A stretch of DNA of 64,000 bases from Tigriopus japonicus (taxonomy: Eukaryota > Arthropoda > Copepoda > Harpacticoida > Harpacticidae): NCBI GenBank assembly GCA_010645155.1, contig CM021319.1, positions 1,326,939 to 1,390,938 of the forward strand, read 5' to 3'. Below, one piece after another: positions 22,801-31,800 of this stretch. Every line of letters starts with the position of its first letter. Position 1 is the stretch's first letter. The position numbers were made by a program, and so were the translations under genes. The notes beneath the pieces are model-generated. The model was not told where the DNA came from and made no database searches. It saw nothing but the letters and a program-made list of their open reading frames with translations.

Positions 22801-25800
22801 AATTTATTTCATTTTTGCCATATCAACTTTTTGATATCTTACAAATTGTTAACAAATTTTAGATAATTCTGTCCCAAGATCCAGAAAAAATCAGTTTAGA
22901 AGAACTATTGAAAATCCCATTAATCCCGTTTTCTGAGGTATGAAAATCCCGTCAGGGGATCCTGTTAATCCCAGGGATCACGGAAATAATCCTCTGACCA
23001 ACCCTGGTTACGTTACACCTGAGATGAAATAATCAATTCAAACCAGTCGCTCTTACAACTTTTTCTAGAGTTCAAGGCTGTACAGCAAGTCGGTCAAAGT
23101 ATTAATAAATTGGGTAACGTATCAATCATATTCCAAACATAACCAAAAACCAGCAAATTGGTGCCGTGCAAAAGTTCATTTTAAAATGTAATGACAGGTA
23201 AGTAATTGTAATTTTAAATGTATCACTGTTATGAGAATCACTAATGAAGACGCAAATCAATGTTGGCCTTTCTGTTGGCATTGCTCTTGAAGTTGATGTT
23301 GATCTGATAAAAATACATTTGTAGCAGGCAAGCCGTTGAGCATTCGCCAACTGTTCGCAGCATCCTTGGTTCGAATCCCGGGCTTGCTGAGTCCAAGTGG
23401 CCTGTGGCATTAAAATTTGCATGTGGTAGTCACGGCCCTTGAACTCTTAAGTGAGTGAACGTGAGGTCATTCCCGAGGGTGAGGTAAGAATTAATGCTTG
23501 CAATGTCCCAACAAAGCGGAAAGCCTTTATCAGATCGCAGCTGCGAAGGTAGGTTCTGACTGCAGGAAAAAACAAAAGAAAACAAGCGTTGTGAAACAAA
23601 ATAGGGCTTCTAATGAGTAAAAAAAGTTGTGGAAATAAATCACCCCCAAAATAATGTTACATTCAATTATGGACCGGGTTAAAGCGGTGACATCTTTGGA
23701 CTGTACTTTCCCATAGCTTCATCCAGGTATTTGGCATCTAAATGGGAAGTGACTTTGATGGAGTCGAAATGCAAAACAGTCGATAAAGTTAAAAGGTCGT
23801 AAATGGATTCGGTACACGAGCACACGTCATGGCAAAAATTGTTGCAGACATCATAAACTCTGGCAATGAGCACTCTCCATTTGGATGATGTGGGTGGGGA
23901 ACAGAGCACATTCGTACGTACTACTTCCACTACACTTTGCGAGGAGAATGCGAATTTCTCCGGGTTCCCACTTTTTTCCTCAACTTCCGACCCACAGACA
24001 GAACAAGTTGCACTCCAATTTGGCTCCGGAACCTGCCGACAAGTGAACAAGAAATAGAACATAAAAGTTGGATTGTTATCCACATTTGTTAAAGTTCTTT
24101 TAAGCTACTAGTATACTACACGATTTTTGCCATCTTAACCATCCTGGGATATGTTTACTTATGAAAAATTGATTTATTACCTTGCTAGCTACCAAATTTT
24201 GAGAGTTTTTGACTTTATCTTTTTATTTAGCAGAATGTAAAGCTCAAGATGATACTTCGGTTCTTTCAATATTGATGCTCTTTGTAAAGTAGAAGGATAC
24301 TCCGAGTGTGAACGTTTAAGTAGGTAGCAATTCAGCTTATGATCCAACTCGATGAAATGTAAGTACAACATACTGTGCGAACACGTTTCGAGAGGAAAGG
24401 TCTCTCTGGGAGGCCTGGACACGTGGGTTCAACTCAATTGTAGGTTTTACCTCTGCCAAAGCTCTTAGCGCAATTTTGAAACTACTGAGAAGTGGTAAGT
24501 GGGTAAATTGAATACACATGACGAAATTTGTGAGCTTCCCTGGCAAGAGGAAAAATGACCTTGTACTTTGGAAAGCTGAACGTTTTCAACATTGGCCTTC
24601 AACCCCAACAACTCTGAAACAGGACACATGGGAAATATGGCATAGCTTTGAACCTAATCCAATATTTCTCACTCAATCTAATCTGAATCCAAGAAAGAAA
24701 TTGATCATTCCGATTGGGACCCGAATAGAAAACGAGGATGTTCGGTTCGAATCCGAGACATAAGTCAAATACTGATGTTTATTCACGGTCTTTAGCTTGC
24801 CTAAAGGCTCTTCGGTTTCATCCTTTGGTGTTGGATATTAGTGATTCACTAAATCAGGCCCAAATGACTTTCGACTTGCCCAAGGATCTCTATCATGCTT
24901 TGGCAAACTGCAAACTGACAAGCTCATGTTGGATCATTTTGGATGCTAATGAGAAGGCTTTTTTGAATAACGCCTAATCTAATCAGTCCCTTGGAGCATG
25001 GAGCCTTCCTTCTGACTTTTAATGGCGTTTTTTAATCCCTCTGATGTTTAAATCTCAAGGGGAACATGAGAGTCTATCCAGTTAGGAGGGGAAATTCAAA
25101 GCGTTGAGTTTTCACTTGAAAAAACAAACACGCTCGAAGCACTCAATCATAATATGAAATAAAGAAATTCCTGGCAAACACGTTCGCACACTAATTTAAG
25201 CCAAATTTGGAATGTTTGTGCCATGATAATCTGTTCCAACAAGTTCCAAAGATTCCACAATTTCGGGATAAATTCGCATTCTTTGGGCGAGCTCTTAACT
25301 GTTTCTTTTCCCCAGGAAAGTACTCGTTTTTGTTGCAAAAGTTTCGACTTTGCCGTGACTAACGAGATGAGCCTCTAGGGTAAACAAAATGAGATTTTTG
25401 ACTTCAAGTTTTCGTTAAAAGCAATCATGGGAGCCTCTCTGGCAGCAAAATTTGCCTCCCTCATTCTTGATCTTTTTTGGGCAATCTGGGTTGCCAACTT
25501 TTTCTTTAAGACTTCAATCGACACTACATACGTACAATGGTGGCATGTCAAAGAATGGCGTTCAGGTATTTCCTTTCCTTTCAGGGATTAAAGAGCAACA
25601 AAACCGAGACCGTTTAAGAACTTGGTTTTGTTACTGGCCAAAAAGAAGGCTTCCATAACACAATTTATATTTTTGAAAAGCTTACTATTATATTTTTTTC
25701 CCAAAAATACCTCAGATGGCACATGTCAAAATATTGCTGGCATTGTTTTGCTTTTCAAACATATCATAATGTGGTAAGAAACTTGAGATGTATTTTGGCT

Positions 25801-28800
25801 CGTATATTCATTCCTCCCCCGAAAATATAAAAATCCTCATAAAAATTTTAATACTAAAACAGCTTAAGGTTGGATAAGTTTTTCCCCTCATTTGAAAAGC
25901 CTTTGAAAGTAGTAATACGTGCTTGAAATCACAATTTGTTTTTTGTGCTGGACTTTTATGCACTTTTTTCTGATGGTTGGAACGCCTTCAATATCGTCAA
26001 ACTCACTGAATATCCTTTGACATGACATTTAGTTATTTATTCCACATAACACGGAAAAAACTTATTTACCAGTTTAAACTGTGGTAAATAATGTTAAATG
26101 ACAAATAAAGTGGTATGTTTGATTGTACATTAATAGGAACCTTCAGCAATCAAATGGGATTTACCTGCGGCAAGCGAACACCAAAAAAACTTGATCAATG
26201 CGTTTTTATTGTATGATATTCCCTTTTCAATTTACCAAAACCCTTCTTCAATTCTCGAAAGCGTGGTCTTAACAATAAGATGATAAAACACACACACTTT
26301 CTATTGTGCTCGTGAATAAGCGTTTACAAGTCTCCTTAACAAATATTTTGGATAATGGTTGAATCTGAGACTGTAAACGCTTTGAGAAAGTGGTAAACTC
26401 CATTCATTGAATTGATAACATCAGGAGATGTTGGTCGATGACTAAATGTAATAATACATTAATAGATATTTCCCTCAACCTCGGAAATCAATTTAAAAAG
26501 GATCATATTTAACGGATCTAAAGACTTCCCTATCACGACCTGTTTTCAGATTCGCAAACGCAATCCAAGTCCGAACAGCAAATTCAATGTTATGCGTGCG
26601 GTCTACCGAAGGTTCACCCCGAGAACGACGTTGTCGGAAGTTATGGAACCGCCGCGGGAAAGAAGATGTACAATCACTCTTGTGCCGAGCTCTTGGACAA
26701 CCTCAAGGATGGACGTGTAGCCAATCGATTCATGAGAACATGTCCCGTGGGAGTGAAGAGTTGCTTTGGGGCAACTGGTTTTTATGACCATGGTGATAAT
26801 GATCCCTCCAATGATCTGCGTAAGTAAATAAATCACGGTTCCATCCAAAGACAATCAAGTATTAGTGGTAGTACGGTACAATAAGACCGAAAAGCTATGG
26901 CTCCATTGTAAAAATGCCGCTCTTATTAAAAATGGACCAAATGAGTCTTCAACCAATAGCAAAGAAACAATTGACGAAAATGACAAATAGCACAAATTAC
27001 TAGTAAGTCTAATTTTATTTCCTTTTTAACGCGACTTGAGCCCTTTTTAGAGGATGTTTCAGAAAATTATGAGGTTCTTAGATTCTTATAGTAATTACTT
27101 ATTATTAGTTAGATAGTTATTAGATTCATGGAACATGAAATTGGAGAAGGAAAGACGCCAAGGAGTCATATTTTGGATTTGAAGCCTCCATTTCCGATGG
27201 TATTCATAACCTCCTTCCTTTTTTATTTAATCCGTACTTACAAGACTTTTGTTTGCTCCTTTCTCATGAATCGCCATGCTGTGCGTTTTCTCTAAATAAT
27301 TCAAAGTAAGATTCCCAAACCATTTCCTATCCTTCCAAACCTGGTGGGAAAGCTTTTCTTGTGTTTTGAATACTTCTTGAGCAACATGGAACACAACTTG
27401 AGTTGGAAATTCTCGGGATTCGCTCTACCGCGTGTTGTAAATTGTGATTTGATGGAGAGGTGTAGAGTCCCAAAATAATATTTTGAATGTCATGGGAACA
27501 CTATAATGTTCCTATTTATCCGAGAACAACTGGAGAAGCACAACTTTGTTTTTATACCATTGCCTGGAGTGTTCCCTAACTCAATAGACTTAAGCAAAGG
27601 AGATGGATCAGGTGTTATTCCCATTATGGGAATCCAGAGTGATGATTCTCAATATTGCCCCCGATCTCATCCCCCACACATGTTTCATCCCGATCCTGTG
27701 AATGACTGCGTGACAAGATAGCAAGTCCATTATGGCATTTCATTTGGTATCCACCAGCCTCATCTCTTGATCCAAAGAGGATTGTCCTCGTATCGGTTTA
27801 TTATCATACAGTGGTCCAATCCCATTCTTGAGGAGACGTTTTTTGCCTCACGATCTCGGTCTCGCTTTCTCCTTGAATCGCTTCTGGACAAGAATGTACG
27901 TCTTCGTGTCACGCTTATGCCTTCATCAAGCGAGAAGTCCAATTGACGATGGATCGATCATCCATCCATTAGGCTGTAGTACATTGTTCACGGTATTCAA
28001 GTCTGTGGCTTGGAACTCGTTTCCTCTTGACCCAAATAGAGGGAATTCCAAACGGGCCGCATGTCTTGCTTGGGCTTCCAAGTCAACCATGAAAACGAGA
28101 TCTTAAGTGTGCCAGTGTTCATCGCTTGGTTGCTTATGTTGCAGATGTCCAATTTCTTGGTTGCTCAGAGGCCAAGCATCAACATAGCTATGGATGTGAT
28201 AGGGAGCTCCAAAACGTGGATATCCGTGATAAAGCCAAGCGCAAAATCCAGGTGAGCAACATGCAAAAAGAATATTTAGTGGGAGAGGGGAATGTAACAC
28301 ATTAAATTGTTCAAGTTTCGTTTGAAGGGATCATACTGGAAACAAATAGTGCTTTGAATTCAAAGATTATTTCCTATTGGCTAGATTTAATGTTTTTTTG
28401 CCAAATATTGTTATGCCACTTTATTATTTTTTTACTTGCTCTTTCATTATTTTTTTCGAATTGAAAACTATGTGTTGCCAAATTTGTGAACTGAATAGAT
28501 TAGACCAAAAATTTCAAAGTAAAAAGTGTACAAAGGAAAAATTCAACTCTCCAATGTAAAAGTAAAAGCCGATTTGTTATGAATTTATTGCCATTGTCAA
28601 GAAGCACTGGAATCATGGAGTGGGAGGCTAGCTAAGAGAATAATGATTTCCAGTAAGAACAATTCAATTACGTTCTTCTGCAAATGTTGACAAGAATACG
28701 TATTTTAATTTTCAGCTCAATCGAAAGTGGGAGACAAAAGTTATGCTCACTCAAAATTCAGTGCAAATCCTACGGACAATGAATGAACTAGCCCTTTTGT

Positions 28801-31800
28801 GGTAATCGTTTTATCACAAAAGGGCGAGTTCATTCATTCTATGCTCTCTTCAGTACATAAGTTTGAGAAGGCATAACTTTTCACTTCGGCATTCGACTGG
28901 GCTGAAATTTGAAATACGTGTTCTTCTCAATGCAAGCTAGGTCACATTTGCAGAAGAACGCAAATGGTTCGTTTCTGCTGAAAATCATAATTCTCATTGC
29001 TAGCCTCCCACTCCATGATTCCCGTGCTTCTTGCCATTGTAGATAAAATTCTAGGTCAATGCGACATGCACAAGGTTGTTCAAGTGAGAATTTTAAATCA
29101 TACCGCTAGTGGTAAAACAAGACAGTTGACTTTGCTGAGCTGCTCGGCCTATTTTGGCAGATTCAATTCATTTCAATTTTAGCGTGTATTCAAAGAGTCT
29201 AGGTTCTTGGAAACGATCGATAGTTCACGTAAGGATACCTTGGCTGGAGTAGGGCCAATAATTTGCAAAGATCGCTTTCAGGTCTATTAAAAAAGTACTT
29301 AAGCAAGCCTTGTTTTACTTACAAAAATAGGAATTAATAGTGATCAAAAAATAATCTAAAGATGCATATTCATGCATTTGATTCCATAGAACAATATCAA
29401 GATTCAAAAATGTTTGAATCTTTCAAAAAAAGAGACATGAAATAGTTTTTACTGCTGCTCTCTAGGAATGTATGATTTTATAGACCTTTTTTCTACCTAA
29501 TAAACTGAGCATATTGTCAACCACGTGTAAGCAGAGGTATCTAGATGTAAAAAAGTGGTCATTTCCGAAACCTAGACTTTTTGAATACACACTAAAATTA
29601 GAAAAACTTGAATCTCGCCTACTAGGCCAAGAAACTCAGTACTGCCAACGACCTTGTTTTACCGCTAGCGATATGATTTAAAACACTCACTTGAGCAACC
29701 TTAGTGCATGTTCCATTGTCGAGGGCTTTTGGAAGTTTGGTAGGAGCATAGAAGAAGCATGGAAAAAGTATATGAGACAAAGAAGAAATAACCCTTCTCG
29801 CATTCTCTGAGTCAGGGGTCCGCAACCGGTGGGCCGCAGCCCATATGTGGGCCCAAGGGTGGTCTTTTGTGGGCCCAGGAGATATGGGGCAAGTCCAAAA
29901 TAGTGGGCCCGCGAGACATCCATAGAACTGTACTCGTGGGCCCAAAGCTCTTTAATCGTTAGTTTGTGGGCCCCTAAACCTACCAACGTCTTTTTGATGG
30001 GCCCCCGACAACATATAACCAAATTTGTGGGCCTTGACCCAAAAGTGGTTGCCGACCCCTGCTCCGAGTGCATAAGCTATGTTATGTGATTGAAAAAACG
30101 CAGCATACGTGGCAAAACTTGATCGAGAAAGGTTATTAAATCTTTGTCTCATGTGCTTTTTCAATGCCTCTTCTATACTTCCAAAAGCCCTCAACAACTG
30201 AACTAATATTTGAAATTCCAGCCTTTTTTAATTGTCACTTTTGGGTTAAAAGTCTCTCTCAGTTATTTCACAGAAATCTCCACCCTCATCTTTTCCATGT
30301 TGTGACTTCTCTGAAGTTTTATTGTACGACTTAGAAACGACGTAGAAAGACAACACTTGAATATGATACACCCCACTTTATATATCCTAATCCTCACAAC
30401 AATTTGTCTCATGTTGTGGAAGAATATGTGTTTTATATCTTGACATCAGCAAGAGGAATCAGACGTTACGAAATCGGATTCCTGACTTACTCTAAGATGT
30501 CCTTGGGAAAAGTGCGTTCGCTGAGAAAACTAAACCAATGAAAAATTATGGACACGGCCAAGTTGGTGTAAGACACATTAAATGTGTCTTAAAATTCGAA
30601 ATTTAAGTTTGACCTTATTCAATTTAGAAATTTAAAGGAGAAAAGGAAGATAAGGAATAATCAGGGCCGTTTTGTGTGTCTCTCCCGGGTGATTCATAAG
30701 AAACGGACCAGCAAACCACGACCGTATCTCGGTAATGGTTGCTCTGACAAAAATGTGCCAAGCCCAAAAAGACGCGGTAAATAGCAATAATTAAGATTTA
30801 TGTTTTGATATTCCCTTTATGTCGCCATATTTTTGATTTTAGCTAAATTTCGGTAGGTAGAAAAAGTTAAAAAAAAACCTTCACGGGAAAATTCGTCGTT
30901 GCTCTATTATTGAACTTGGGGGAAATAACTTTGGCTCTTCAAGCCAAGAATTTGCAAACCATATGTAACAAATCTAAAGTTCATTCATGGTTTCAATCAC
31001 GAATTAAACATGTAATATTTAGGTGTTCCGTTTCTTTCGACACACCCGGTAGTGCGTTACAATACCTTTTTATCGGTACAAATTACAAGAAAAGCCCGAA
31101 GATCCTGTTCTATTTTAGTTTTCTAGTTCTAGTTTAGTTTTTTTCTGGACTCGGAACGCACCCTCGCAGCTGTGATCTGAAAGAGCACTGTGGGGATATT
31201 ACGGCTCCACTTGACAGGCATTAATTCTTACCTCACCTTGGGGAATGACTCCAGGTTTACCCATTTAAGCCGTCAAAGGTCGTGATTATTGCATGTAAAT
31301 TCATGCCAAAGGCCACTAGGACTCGGCAAGCCTGGGATTCGAACCAGGAATGTGGTGGTGAGCCGGGCGAATGCTCAATCCCTACGCTACAAATGCTTGC
31401 CTACATATGTTTAGTGTTTTAATAACACATTTGTTTTCTGAACAACCTCGAGAGTTCGTTTCATTGATAGATTGAACACTTCATTTACAACAATCAACTT
31501 TTATTTTGTTATGTATTTGGAACCCAAGGTTATGATAGGCTGACATTCAGAAGATGTAGTTCAGAAATGAAGCCGGAGATATGATAAATGTTAGTTAGTT
31601 TAATTATTTGCCAAAACAACATTTATCTTTGTTATATACCTAGACGTGTTTTCCATGCATAAAACGGAGTACAACATTATCAACACCAGAGCTATTTGGG
31701 TTTGAAGTGTTTACATAATAATCATCTCGGGAAGATTGTGTGTCTTGGCATCCAAAAAGCACACTTGCACTGTAAAGAAGTCCAAAAGCCTGATTTTTGG

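Noticed and set aside
30569..30591. Perfect 23-base palindrome TAAGACACATT/AATGTGTCTTA
   Set aside because: Too short and isolated to assign a function; such palindromes are expected by chance in AT-rich DNA of this length or as relics.
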